From positions 1 to 64,000 of the forward strand of contig NZ_SSXV01000019.1 of assembly GCF_009469595.2 (NCBI RefSeq): a stretch of DNA of 64,000 nt. Reading direction: 5' to 3'. A program made the position numbers and the translations under genes. Below are positions 8,118 to 15,738 of this stretch, in pieces. The DNA is from Thauera sp. 2A1 (lineage in GTDB: Bacteria > Pseudomonadota > Gammaproteobacteria > Burkholderiales > Rhodocyclaceae). Each line of letters opens with the position of its first letter. Position 1 is the first letter of the stretch. A model generated the notes under the pieces. It worked only from the letters and a program-made list of their open reading frames with translations. It searched no databases and was not told where the DNA came from.

Positions 8118-8798
8118 TCAGCTCTGGTAGCGGGCCAGCCTGGCAGGGTCGTGGAGCGTGATGTGCTTGCCCTGGACGGTGACGAGACCCGCATCGGACA
8201 GGTCGTGGAAGATGCGCGACAGGGTCTCGGGCGTCAGATTGAGCCGCGAGGCAATGACCTGCTTGCTGGTCGGCAGCGCGAATTCGCAGGGCTTGTCGCT
8301 GTCGGCCTGCTGCAGCAGATAGCCGATCACACGCTGCACGCTGGAGCGCAGGGAGTAGGTCTCGACGTCGCTCACCAGACCGTGCATGCGCACCGACATG
8401 CCGGCCAGCAGCTTGAGCGCGAACTTCGGATCCTGCTCGATGAGCTCGGTGACCACGGCCTGGCCGATGTGCAGCAGCACGCTTTCGCTCAGCGCCTCGG
8501 CGAACACCGGATAGGGCCGGTTCATGAACATCACCGCTTCGCCGAAGCTCTGCATCGGGCCGAGGATCTCGACCACTTTCTCGGTGCCCTGGGCGGACGA
8601 GAAAGCCAGCTTGACCTGGCCGCTCACCAGAAAGTAAAAGCCGTGCGCCATGTCACCGCGCTGGAACAGCACCTCGCCACGGGCAAGGCGCCGCTCGCGC
8701 GCGAAGCGCAGAACAAGCTCCAGATCGGCGTCCGACAGTTCGCTGAACAGGGGAATGCGGCGCAACAGGGTGGGAATATCGACAGGTGGGGGGGCCAT
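8118..8798 (-). CDS. Crp/Fnr-family regulator without Fe-S cysteines (Dnr-like)
   Basis: A 226-aa regulator: N-terminal cyclic-nucleotide-binding-type beta roll, dimer helix, then a winged helix with the recognition segment VIASRLNLTPETLSRIFHDL. It lacks the N-terminal cysteine cluster of FNR, so it probably senses something other than oxygen through Fe-S; the sequence is reminiscent of DNR/NnrR regulators that respond to NO through heme. ETLSR keeps the E-SR contacts of FNR, so it likely reads FNR-type boxes. ATG 8798 is 9 nt after GGAG; an in-frame ATG at 8804 is only 3 nt after it. Confidence 0.88.
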   Translation of the reverse strand: MAPPPVDIPTLLRRIPLFSELSDADLELVLRFARERRLARGEVLFQRGDMAHGFYFLVSGQVKLAFSSAQGTEKVVEILGPMQSFGEAVMFMNRPYPVFAEALSESVLLHIGQAVVTELIEQDPKFALKLLAGMSVRMHGLVSDVETYSLRSSVQRVIGYLLQQADSDKPCEFALPTSKQVIASRLNLTPETLSRIFHDLSDAGLVTVQGKHITLHDPARLARYQS

Positions 8799-8893
8799 CA
8801 GCATGCTCTCCGTAGTGAGAAGCAATTTTAACTCGCTCGTGTTAGGGTCGCTTCCCAGACGAAAAGTGCCGCATTCCGGATTCGAGAGTCGAG

Positions 8894-9292
8894 ATGTACC
8901 TTGCGATCAAACATCTTCATGTCACCTGCGTGGTCCTCAGCGGGCTGGGTTTTCTGCTGCGCGGCGCCTGGATGCTTGGCGGCAGCGCCTTGTTGCGGCA
9001 CCGGCTGACCCGGGTGCTGCCGCACATCATCGATACGCTGCTGCTCGGCAGCGCGCTTGTGCTGGCCGCCATGATCGGGCAATACCCCTTCGTCGCCGCG
9101 TGGGTGACGGCCAAGGTGCTGGGCCTGATCGCCTACATCCTGCTCGGTACGGTGGCGCTCAAGCGTGGACGCACCCCGGCGGTCCGTCTTGCGGCTTTCG
9201 CGGCGGCCATCGCGGTGTTCCTGTGGATCGTGTCGGTTGCCTTGACGAAGAACCCGTTGGGCTATCTTGCGGCGCTCGGCGCCGCGGCGTGA
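8894..9292 (+). CDS. SirB-family membrane protein
   Basis: A protein of 132 aa with four predicted membrane helices spread over the whole length. The opening MYLAIKHLHVTCVVLSGLGFLLRG, the LPHIIDTLLLGSAL segment and GQYPF resemble the SirB2 family, named after a Salmonella invasion-regulation locus but of unknown biochemistry. The gene is divergent from the Crp/Fnr regulator at 8118, with 95 bp between starts; no FNR-type palindrome was found there. Confidence 0.75.
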   Translation: MYLAIKHLHVTCVVLSGLGFLLRGAWMLGGSALLRHRLTRVLPHIIDTLLLGSALVLAAMIGQYPFVAAWVTAKVLGLIAYILLGTVALKRGRTPAVRLAAFAAAIAVFLWIVSVALTKNPLGYLAALGAAA

Positions 9293-9332
9293 GCCGACGC
9301 CCGCACGGCGCACGTCGCGACGCAGGCGTTTG

Positions 9333-10073
9333 TCAGCGTCCGCCCGACTGATGCTGCAGCAGGCGCTTGAGCCCGGACGCGTTCAGGATGCGAATGTGCT
9401 TCTGCTGCACGCTCACCAGCCCGTCTTCCTGGAAGCGGGAGAAGGCGCGCGAGACGGTCTCGAGCTTGAGTCCGAGGTAGGAGCCGATCTCGTCGCGCGT
9501 CATGCGCAGGTGGAACTCGGCCGGTGAGAAGCCACGTGCAGTGAAGCGCTGCGACATGTTGAGCAGGAAGGCCGCAAGTCGCTCCTCGGCGCGCATCGAA
9601 CCGAGCAGCATCATCACGCCGTGGTCGCGGACGATCTCGCGGCTCATCACCTTGTGGAACTGGTGCTGCAGCCCTTCGACCTCGCGCGACATCTCTTCGA
9701 GCTTGCCGTAGGGGATGACGCAGACTTCACTGTCCTCGAGTGCGATCGCGTTGCAGGAGTGGGTCTCGGCGCTGATGCCGTCGAGGCCGAGGATTTCGCC
9801 GGTCATCTGGAAGCCCGTGACCTGGTCGCGACCATCCTCCAGCAGCACGTCGGTCTTGAAGGAGCCGGCACGGATCGCATAGATCGCCTCGAAGGGGTCG
9901 CCAGCGCGATAGAGGCTCTGCTGGCGCTTGATCTTGCGGCGCGCACCGACAAGCTCGTCGAGGCGGTTGAGGTCGTGCTCGGACATCCCGAACGGCAGAC
10001 ACAGCTCGACGAGGTTACACTGCGAGCAGGATGCCTTGAGCCCATTGACGGTGATGGGAACTGCCGCCTTCAT
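9333..10073 (-). CDS. fnr: FNR/ANR-type oxygen-sensing transcription regulator
   Basis: Global anaerobic regulator carrying an oxygen-labile [4Fe-4S] cluster. Cysteines C16, C19 and C25 keep the CxxCx5C spacing of FNR, and C107 (HSCNAI) supplies the fourth ligand. The winged helix contains ETVSRAFSRFQ, with the E-SR residues that contact TTGAT half-sites. The protein is 246 aa from the ATG at 10073; a GTG two codons upstream is an alternative. It is divergent from hemN with an FNR-like box between them, which suggests autoregulation. Likely targets in this window are ccoN, hemN and possibly uspA. Confidence 0.95.
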   Translation of the reverse strand: MKAAVPITVNGLKASCSQCNLVELCLPFGMSEHDLNRLDELVGARRKIKRQQSLYRAGDPFEAIYAIRAGSFKTDVLLEDGRDQVTGFQMTGEILGLDGISAETHSCNAIALEDSEVCVIPYGKLEEMSREVEGLQHQFHKVMSREIVRDHGVMMLLGSMRAEERLAAFLLNMSQRFTARGFSPAEFHLRMTRDEIGSYLGLKLETVSRAFSRFQEDGLVSVQQKHIRILNASGLKRLLQHQSGGR

Positions 10074-10131
10074 CTGCACGAATTCTTGTTTCCCTTGTCA
10101 CATTGCTGATGCCGGTGCATTCCGGACACCG

Positions 10132-10145
10132 TTGATCGACGTCAA
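10132..10145 (+). promoter_or_regulatory. FNR-type box between fnr and hemN
   Basis: TTGATCGACGTCAA matches TTGAT-N4-ATCAA with one change (G for A at the start of the second half-site). It lies 65 bp before the hemN ATG and 59 bp before the fnr start. A weak -10-like CATTGT at 10168-10173 sits about 32 bp downstream of the box centre, consistent with class II activation of hemN. HemN is a classic FNR/ANR target. Confidence 0.75.
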
Positions 10146-10209
10146 CCACAAAATCGCGGTGATCTGCCATTGTTCGGCACATCCCGTCAGCCGAGCCTGC
10201 AGCACGACA

Positions 10210-11601
10210 ATGACCAGTCAGACCGATCTCATCTTCGACCCGCAACTGATTCGCCGCTTCGACATCAACGGACCGCGTTACACGTCGTATCCGACCGCCG
10301 ACCGTTTCGTCGAGGCGTTCAACGCCGATGCCTTGAAGGCATGGCTGGCAAAGCGGGCCATTGGCGGCGTGAGCAAACCGCTTTCATTATACTTCCACAT
10401 CCCTTTCTGTAACACGATCTGCTACTACTGCGCCTGCAACAAGATCATCACCAAGGATCATGGGCGCTCGGCGAAGTACCTGAAATATCTGGCGAAAGAG
10501 ATCGCGATGCAGGCCGCCTGCCTGGAGGGCAGTCGGCAGGTCACGCAGTTGCACCTCGGCGGAGGTACGCCCACCTTCCTGTCGCACGACGAAATGCGCG
10601 AGCTGATGGGGGCCGTGCGCGAGCACTTCACGCTGGTGCCCAATGGCGAGTACTCGATCGAAGTGGATCCGCGCAAGGTCGATTTCGACACAGTGAAGCT
10701 GCTCGCCGACCTCGGCTTCAACCGCATGAGTGTGGGCGTGCAGGACTTCGCCGAAGACGTGCAGAAGGCGGTGAATCGCATCCAGAGCTTCGACGAGACC
10801 AAGCTCGTCATCGACTCGGCGCGCCAGACCGGCTTCAAGTCGGTCAGCATGGACCTGATCTACGGCCTGCCCAAGCAGAACGTGATCAGCTTCAACCGCA
10901 CGCTGGAGCAGGTGCTGCAGATCGCGCCGGACCGCGTGTCCCTCTACAGCTATGCGCACCTGCCGGGGCTGTTCAAGCCGCAGCGTCGCATCGCCACCGG
11001 CGACATGCCCACTCCCGACACCAAGCTGCAACTGCTGCAGCTCGGCATCCGCCGGCTTACCGAGGCGGGCTACGTCTATATCGGCATGGACCACTTCGCC
11101 AAGCCGGACGACGAGCTGACCGTGGCGCAGCGGCAGGGACGGCTGCACCGCAACTTCCAGGGTTATTCGACGCATGCCGAATGCGATCTGCTTGCTTTCG
11201 GCGTGTCGGCGATCGGCAAGGTCGGGCCGGTCTATTCGCAGAACGTGAAGACGCTGGACGAGTACTACGACGCGCTCGATCGCGACGAGCTGCCGGTGCT
11301 GCGCGGCATCGAGCTCACCGCCGACGATCTGCTGCGGCGCGCGGTGATCCAGGCGCTGATGTGCCATTTCGAACTGTCGATGCAGTCGATCGAGATCGCG
11401 CACCTGATCAACTTCCGTGAATACTTCGCCGAGGAGCTGGAGGATCTCAAGGAGATGCAGAAGGCCGGGCTGCTGAAGGTCGAAGGCGACTGGATCAGCG
11501 TGCAGCCTGCCGGCCGCCTGCTGGTGCGGGGCATCGCGATGGTGTTCGACCGCTACCTGCGCGCCGACCGCGAGCGCACCCGTTATTCGCGCGTGATCTG
11601 A
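10210..11601 (+). CDS. hemN: Oxygen-independent coproporphyrinogen III oxidase (HemN)
   Basis: Radical-SAM enzyme that decarboxylates coproporphyrinogen III to protoporphyrinogen IX without oxygen, supplying heme under anaerobiosis. The predicted protein is 463 aa, the usual length. The radical-SAM cluster motif is CNTICYYCAC (CxxxCxxC, plus the nearby Cys typical of HemN), followed by HLGGGTPTFL and the HemN C-terminal domain. The ATG at 10210 (MTSQTDLIFD) fits the family; the frame upstream to 9928 is antisense to fnr and rejected. An FNR-type box lies upstream. Confidence 0.97.
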   Translation: MTSQTDLIFDPQLIRRFDINGPRYTSYPTADRFVEAFNADALKAWLAKRAIGGVSKPLSLYFHIPFCNTICYYCACNKIITKDHGRSAKYLKYLAKEIAMQAACLEGSRQVTQLHLGGGTPTFLSHDEMRELMGAVREHFTLVPNGEYSIEVDPRKVDFDTVKLLADLGFNRMSVGVQDFAEDVQKAVNRIQSFDETKLVIDSARQTGFKSVSMDLIYGLPKQNVISFNRTLEQVLQIAPDRVSLYSYAHLPGLFKPQRRIATGDMPTPDTKLQLLQLGIRRLTEAGYVYIGMDHFAKPDDELTVAQRQGRLHRNFQGYSTHAECDLLAFGVSAIGKVGPVYSQNVKTLDEYYDALDRDELPVLRGIELTADDLLRRAVIQALMCHFELSMQSIEIAHLINFREYFAEELEDLKEMQKAGLLKVEGDWISVQPAGRLLVRGIAMVFDRYLRADRERTRYSRVI

Positions 11602-11667
11602 TCCGGGCAGGGGAGCAGCCTGGCGTAGAATGTTGCACCGTGTCGAATCCGCTTCCCCATCCAGCCC

Positions 11668-12378
11668 ATGCCTGAAACCGGCTACCTCGCTGTCTTCCTG
11701 ATCGGCCTGCTCGGCGGCACGCACTGCGTGGCGATGTGCGGCGGCATCGTCGGCGCCCTCACCGTGCAGGTGCGGACCCCGGGCAGCAAGCCGCAATGGC
11801 CGCTACACCTGGCTTACAACCTGGGTCGGATCACGACCTACACCGCGATCGGCGGGGTGGTCGGGGCGCTGGGGTCGGTCGGCATGCTTTACGACGGCAT
11901 GCTTCCGGTGCAGCTTACGCTTTATGTGCTGGCCAATCTGATGCTCGTCGCACTCGGCCTTTACCTCACCGGCTTCACCCGTCTGCTGGCGCCGATCGAG
12001 CGCGCCGGCCATGTGCTCTGGCGCCGCATCCAGCCTGCCACCCGCCGCTTCCTGCCGGCGCGTTCGGTCAGGCAGGCCCTGCCGCTCGGCCTGTTGTGGG
12101 GCTTCATTCCCTGCGGCCTGACGTATTCCATCCTCGCCACCGCGCTCGTCACGGGTTCGGGCGCGCGCGGCGCCGGCCTGATGCTGGCTTTCGGCCTGGG
12201 CACGCTGCCCAACCTCCTGCTGGCCGGCATGCTGTTCAAGCGCTTCCGCGACTTCACCCGTAACCGCAAGGTGCGTTTCGCCTCGGGGTTGCTGGTGCTG
12301 GGGTTCGGCCTCTTTGGCCTTTACCACGCGCCCACGCTGGGCGGTGATCTATGGAGCGGGGTGGTCTGCGCAGTTTGA
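11668..12378 (+). CDS. SafE/TauE-like membrane protein of the cbb3/copper locus (COG2836 type)
   Basis: A 236-aa protein with about six membrane helices. It starts MPETGYLAVFLIGLLGGTHCVAMCGG; the GGTHCVAMCGG motif, with Cys and Met near a helix, is the hallmark of the COG2836 branch often annotated as sulfite exporter but frequently found beside cbb3 and copper genes. IPCGLTYS in the middle is a second conserved cysteine site. Position between hemN and copA supports a role in copper or cbb3 biogenesis, which is an inference. Convergent with merR; a structured repeat lies just downstream. Confidence 0.8.
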   Translation: MPETGYLAVFLIGLLGGTHCVAMCGGIVGALTVQVRTPGSKPQWPLHLAYNLGRITTYTAIGGVVGALGSVGMLYDGMLPVQLTLYVLANLMLVALGLYLTGFTRLLAPIERAGHVLWRRIQPATRRFLPARSVRQALPLGLLWGFIPCGLTYSILATALVTGSGARGAGLMLAFGLGTLPNLLLAGMLFKRFRDFTRNRKVRFASGLLVLGFGLFGLYHAPTLGGDLWSGVVCAV

Positions 12379-12397
12379 TTCGTTGCTCGCCGTGACC

Positions 12398-12502
12398 TGG
12401 CCATCGGGCGGGGCATTTGTTCTGCAGGCTGCGGAACTCGCCTTCGCTGCGCTCGGCTCAGACAGTCCTCGCCTGCGCCACAAACGCCCCACCCGATGGC
12501 CA
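12398..12502 (-). repeat. Structured dispersed element, copy A
   Basis: A conserved core (12427-12473) beginning GGCTGCGGAACTCGCC and ending GACAGTCCTCGCC on plus sits inside 31-nt arms (12398-12428 and 12472-12502) that are inverted repeats. Read on the minus strand the outer arm pairs over 23 positions with two G-U wobbles, then comes a 3x3 internal loop (GGC/AGA) and a six-pair inner stem (GCAGGC with GCCTGC). The core is 45/47 identical to copy B at 55688-55734. The element sits between the convergent SafE-like gene and merR, so it may also end transcription. Confidence 0.75.
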
Positions 12503-12549
12503 AGCGTGTGCGTGCTCCACGCGTGGCGGCAGGGCGCTCGCTTCGCTGC

Positions 12550-13026
12550 TCATGCGCTCGACAGCGCTCGCAGGATCGGGCACGGGGCGGGTGAATCGGT
12601 GTGCTCACAGCAATGCACGAGTTCGGCCAGCGCATCGCGCATGTCCTGCAACTGTCGGATGCGTGATTCGATGAGTTCGATCTTCGCCTGCGCGGCGTCG
12701 CGCGCGCGGTCGCGGTCGCGCTCCTCGTTCAGCGCGAGCAGTCCGTCGATCTCGTCGAGCGAAAAGCCGAGCTGCTGTGCGCGCCGGATTGCCGTCAGGC
12801 GCGCGAGTTCGGCTTCGCCATATACCCGGTAGGCACCGCGCGTCTGCTGTGGTTCGCGCAGCAGGCCGCGGCGCTGGTAGTAGCGGATGGTCTCCACGCC
12901 GACCCCAGCCGCTTTGGCAAGCGCGCCGATGGTCAATGGCGCAGATCTTGTCGTCTGCGTCGCTGTCTTTGCTGCAGTCTTTGTCGTGGCGGTTCGATCG
13001 AATTCCTGCGCGCTTTTTCTGTCCAT
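12550..13026 (-). CDS. MerR-family metal-responsive regulator
   Basis: A 158-aa MerR regulator divergent from copA. An N-terminal tail rich in Thr and Ala precedes the winged helix (TIGALAKAAGVGVETIRYYQ), the dimer helix and a C-terminal metal loop CCEHTDSPAPCPIL. That loop has a C-x8-C spacing with a doubled Cys, as in ZntR/MerR, rather than the C-x7-C of CueR. The region where CueR has Ser77 and ZntR/MerR a Cys reads RDRDRARDAAQ, with neither. It probably controls copA-copZ from the site at 13031; the metal is uncertain. The very long frame continuing to 15630 is antisense to copA. Confidence 0.9.
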   Translation of the reverse strand: MDRKSAQEFDRTATTKTAAKTATQTTRSAPLTIGALAKAAGVGVETIRYYQRRGLLREPQQTRGAYRVYGEAELARLTAIRRAQQLGFSLDEIDGLLALNEERDRDRARDAAQAKIELIESRIRQLQDMRDALAELVHCCEHTDSPAPCPILRALSSA

Positions 13027-13030
13027 GGGG

Positions 13031-13062
13031 TTGACTCCGTACTTCGGTACGGCCTTTAGACT
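13031..13062 (+). promoter_or_regulatory. MerR-type operator/promoter of copA
   Basis: The -35 TTGACT (13031-13036) is followed by the dyad CCGTAC-TTCG-GTACGG (13037-13052) and a -10-like TAGACT (13057-13062), a 20-bp spacer. An overlong spacer carrying the dyad is the signature of MerR-activated promoters. The TTGACTCCGTAC start closely resembles mer-operon operators. Position in the 69-bp gap between merR and copA fits divergent control. Confidence 0.85.
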
Positions 13063-13095
13063 GCGCCTCATCATCAACATGCGCAAGAGGATGCC

Positions 13096-15342
13096 ATGTC
13101 GGAAATCACACTCGAGACAGGCGCGTCGTCGGTCGCCGGAGCCTCGCGGGAAACGCTGGAACTCGCCATCTCCGGTATGACCTGTGCAGCTTGTTCCACC
13201 CGGCTGGAGAAGGTGCTGAACCGGCTGCCGGACGTCGAGGCGACCGTCAATCTCGCGACCGAGCGGGCGACGCTGCGTTATCCGAGTGGCGCGCTCACCG
13301 TCGAGGCGGCGAAGGCCGCTGTTGCCCGTGCCGGATTCGGTGCCACCGAGACCGGCGCGCTGCAGCGCGAACAGACGCGCGCGCGCCACGAGGCCGAGTG
13401 GCGGCTGGAGATGCGACATTTCTGGATCGCAGCCCTGCTCACGCTGCCGCTGGCGGCGCAGATGCCGGCGATGTTCGGCTGGTGGCCGCTTGCCGAAGGT
13501 CAGCACGATCTCGTGCCACGCTGGATCCAGCTGCTGCTGGCCACACCCGTGCAGTTCTGGATCGGCGCGCGTTTCTATCGCGGCGCGTGGGCGTCGCTGC
13601 GTGGCGGCAGCGCGAACATGGACGTGCTGGTGGTGCTGGGAACCAGCATCGCCTATATCTACAGCCTCGCGGTGACGCTCGCCGGCCGGCACGACCTGCA
13701 CGTCTATTTCGAGGCCTCGGCGATGATCATCACGCTGATCCTGCTCGGCAAGCTGCTCGAAGCCCGTGCGAAGGCGCGCACCACGGCGGCGATCGATGCG
13801 CTGCTGCGGCTGCAGCCGAAGATGGCCCGCATCGAGCGCGGCGGCGAGGTGGTCGAAGTGCCGGTCGAGACGCTGCAGCCGGGAGATGCCTTCCTGCTGC
13901 GCCCGGGCGATGCAGTGCCGGTGGATGGCGTGATCGAGAGCGGCAGGTCGGCGCTGAACGAGGCGATGCTGACCGGCGAGAGCCTGCCGGTGGACAAGCA
14001 CGCCGGCGACACGGTGTTCGCCGCGACGATCAATGGCGAGGGCGTGTTGCGCTGCCGCGCGACCGGCGTGGGGGCGAGCACCATGCTCGCAGGAATCATC
14101 CGCCTGGTGGAGCAGGCGCAGGGCTCCAAGGCGCCGGTGCAGCGCATGGCAGACCGCATCGCCGCGGTGTTCGTGCCGGCGGTGGTGCTGGTCGCGCTGG
14201 TGACGTTCGCCGGCTGGTGGCTGTGGAGCGGAGACTTCCAGCAGGCGCTGATCAACGCGGTGGCGGTGCTGGTGATCGCCTGTCCCTGTGCGCTGGGACT
14301 GGCCACGCCGACGGCGATCATGGTCGGCACCGGCCAGGGCGCGCGCGCCGGCATGCTGGTGAAGAACGTCGAGGCGCTGGAACTGGCCGAGCGGATCCGG
14401 GTGCTCGCGGTGGACAAGACCGGCACGCTGACTGAGGGCAAGCCCGCGGTCACCGAAGTGAGGACGGGAGAAGGCTGGACTCGCGAGAGCGTGCTGGGCG
14501 TTGCCGCCGCGCTGGAGCAGAGCAGCGGGCATCCGATCGCCGCCGCAGTGGTGGCCGCGGCAAAGGAGACCGGTGTGGCCCTGGCGCAGACCGAGGCCGT
14601 CCGCGCGCTGGGTGGCAAGGGCGTCGAGGGACGCGTGCGCCGGGAGGAAGGCTGGGCCGAGGTGGTCCTCGGTTCGCCCGATTTTGTCGCCGAACGCGGC
14701 GTGGCGGTTCCGCCGACAATGCTGGGCGAGATGGCGGCGGCGGGTCACACCCTGGTTGCGGTGGCTTGCGCAGGGCGTTTCGCCGGACTGATCGGCGTTG
14801 CCGACCGCGTGCGCGCGGATTCCGCTGCGGCCGTGGCGCGCCTGAAGACGCGCGGGCTGCGGGTGGTGATGCTGACGGGCGACCATCCCGCCACCGCGGC
14901 GGCGATCGCGCGCGAAACGGGCATCCACGAATGGCGTGCCGGCGTGCTGCCGGGCGACAAGGCCGCGGCGGTGAAGGCGCTTGCGGCACCGGGCGAGCGC
15001 ATCGGCATGGCTGGCGACGGCATCAACGATGCGCCTGCGCTGGCGGCAGCGGACGTGTCGTTCGCGATCGGAGTCGGTGCCGACGTGGCGGTCGAGGCCG
15101 CCGACATCACGCTGGTGCGCAACAGCCTGCAGGGCGTGGCCGACGCCATCGACCTGTCGCGCGCGACCCTGTCGAAGATCCGCCAGAATCTGTTCTTTGC
15201 CTTCATCTACAACGTGCTCGGCATTCCCCTCGCGGCGGCGGGCATGCTGAACCCGGTGATCGCCGGGGCGGCGATGGCGATGAGTTCGGTTTCGGTGGTG
15301 AGCAATTCGCTGCTGCTCAAGCGCTGGCGCCCCGGGCGCTGA
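13096..15342 (+). CDS. copA: Cu(I)-exporting P1B-type ATPase (CopA)
   Basis: Heavy-metal P-type ATPase that moves copper out of the cytoplasm. The predicted protein is 748 aa: one N-terminal HMA domain (GMTCAAC, C30 and C33), eight membrane helices, the transport motif CPC (C396-P-C398), the phosphorylation site DKTGT (D440) and GDGINDAPAL in the hinge. C-terminal signatures YN (FIYNVLG) and MSS (AMAMSSVSVV) are those of Cu(I) P1B-1 ATPases. It differs in context from CcoI/FixI, so general copper export is favoured, though supply to cbb3 cannot be excluded. Divergent from merR; followed by copZ. Confidence 0.95.
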   Translation: MSEITLETGASSVAGASRETLELAISGMTCAACSTRLEKVLNRLPDVEATVNLATERATLRYPSGALTVEAAKAAVARAGFGATETGALQREQTRARHEAEWRLEMRHFWIAALLTLPLAAQMPAMFGWWPLAEGQHDLVPRWIQLLLATPVQFWIGARFYRGAWASLRGGSANMDVLVVLGTSIAYIYSLAVTLAGRHDLHVYFEASAMIITLILLGKLLEARAKARTTAAIDALLRLQPKMARIERGGEVVEVPVETLQPGDAFLLRPGDAVPVDGVIESGRSALNEAMLTGESLPVDKHAGDTVFAATINGEGVLRCRATGVGASTMLAGIIRLVEQAQGSKAPVQRMADRIAAVFVPAVVLVALVTFAGWWLWSGDFQQALINAVAVLVIACPCALGLATPTAIMVGTGQGARAGMLVKNVEALELAERIRVLAVDKTGTLTEGKPAVTEVRTGEGWTRESVLGVAAALEQSSGHPIAAAVVAAAKETGVALAQTEAVRALGGKGVEGRVRREEGWAEVVLGSPDFVAERGVAVPPTMLGEMAAAGHTLVAVACAGRFAGLIGVADRVRADSAAAVARLKTRGLRVVMLTGDHPATAAAIARETGIHEWRAGVLPGDKAAAVKALAAPGERIGMAGDGINDAPALAAADVSFAIGVGADVAVEAADITLVRNSLQGVADAIDLSRATLSKIRQNLFFAFIYNVLGIPLAAAGMLNPVIAGAAMAMSSVSVVSNSLLLKRWRPGR

Positions 15343-15403
15343 GGGCTGGAGGCGGTGCAGCGAGTGTTTCTTCAATTCATGGACGCTGACAACGGAGGAA
15401 GCG

Positions 15404-15613
15404 ATGGACGAAGTGACGATCAAGGTGCAAGGAATGACCTGCGGCGGCTGCGTACGCAGCGTGACGGGGGTGCTGAAGGCGCTGCCCGGCGTGGCGGACG
15501 CCGACGTTTCGCTCGAGGCGGCACAGGCGCGGGTGCATTTCGATCCGGCAAAGGTGACGGTGGATGCGATGCGCGCCGCGGTGGAGGGCGCCGGTTTCGA
15601 TGCGCCGGTGTGA
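15404..15613 (+). CDS. copZ: CopZ-like copper chaperone, single HMA domain
   Basis: A 69-aa heavy-metal-associated domain. The metal site GMTCGGC lies near the N-terminus, followed by VRSVTGVLKALPGV and the usual beta-alpha-beta-beta-alpha-beta pattern ending VEGAGFDAPV. GGAGG precedes the ATG closely. It sits 61 nt after copA in the same direction, so it probably delivers Cu(I) to or from CopA. A mercury or zinc carrier is less likely given the copA partner. Confidence 0.9.
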   Translation: MDEVTIKVQGMTCGGCVRSVTGVLKALPGVADADVSLEAAQARVHFDPAKVTVDAMRAAVEGAGFDAPV

Positions 15614-15704
15614 GCGGGGCGCGGCAGCATTCGAGGAACGGTGCTTCGTGTCTTGGCGGCGGCGAACGGCCGTCACGACCGCGTCCGGACTAGGGATTTT
15701 CCCC

Positions 15705-15710
15705 TATAAT
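15705..15710 (+). promoter_or_regulatory. -10 element of the ppa promoter
   Basis: A perfect TATAAT precedes ppa by 28 nt. No good -35 is seen at the standard spacing (CGTCCG at 15682-15687). It probably gives ppa its own transcript, separate from copA-copZ. Confidence 0.55.
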
Positions 15711-15738
15711 TCGCGGACTTTTTCCACGGGAGGGAACC

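Noticed and set aside
12398-12502. Integron attC site or CRISPR-like repeat for the dispersed element
   Set aside because: attC sites have conserved ends and variable centres, the reverse of what is seen; there are only three scattered copies and no regular spacers.
12550-15630. A 1026-codon minus-strand frame through copA
   Set aside because: Only its last 158 codons (merR, from 13026) look like protein. The rest is antisense to copA, which has every P-type ATPase motif.
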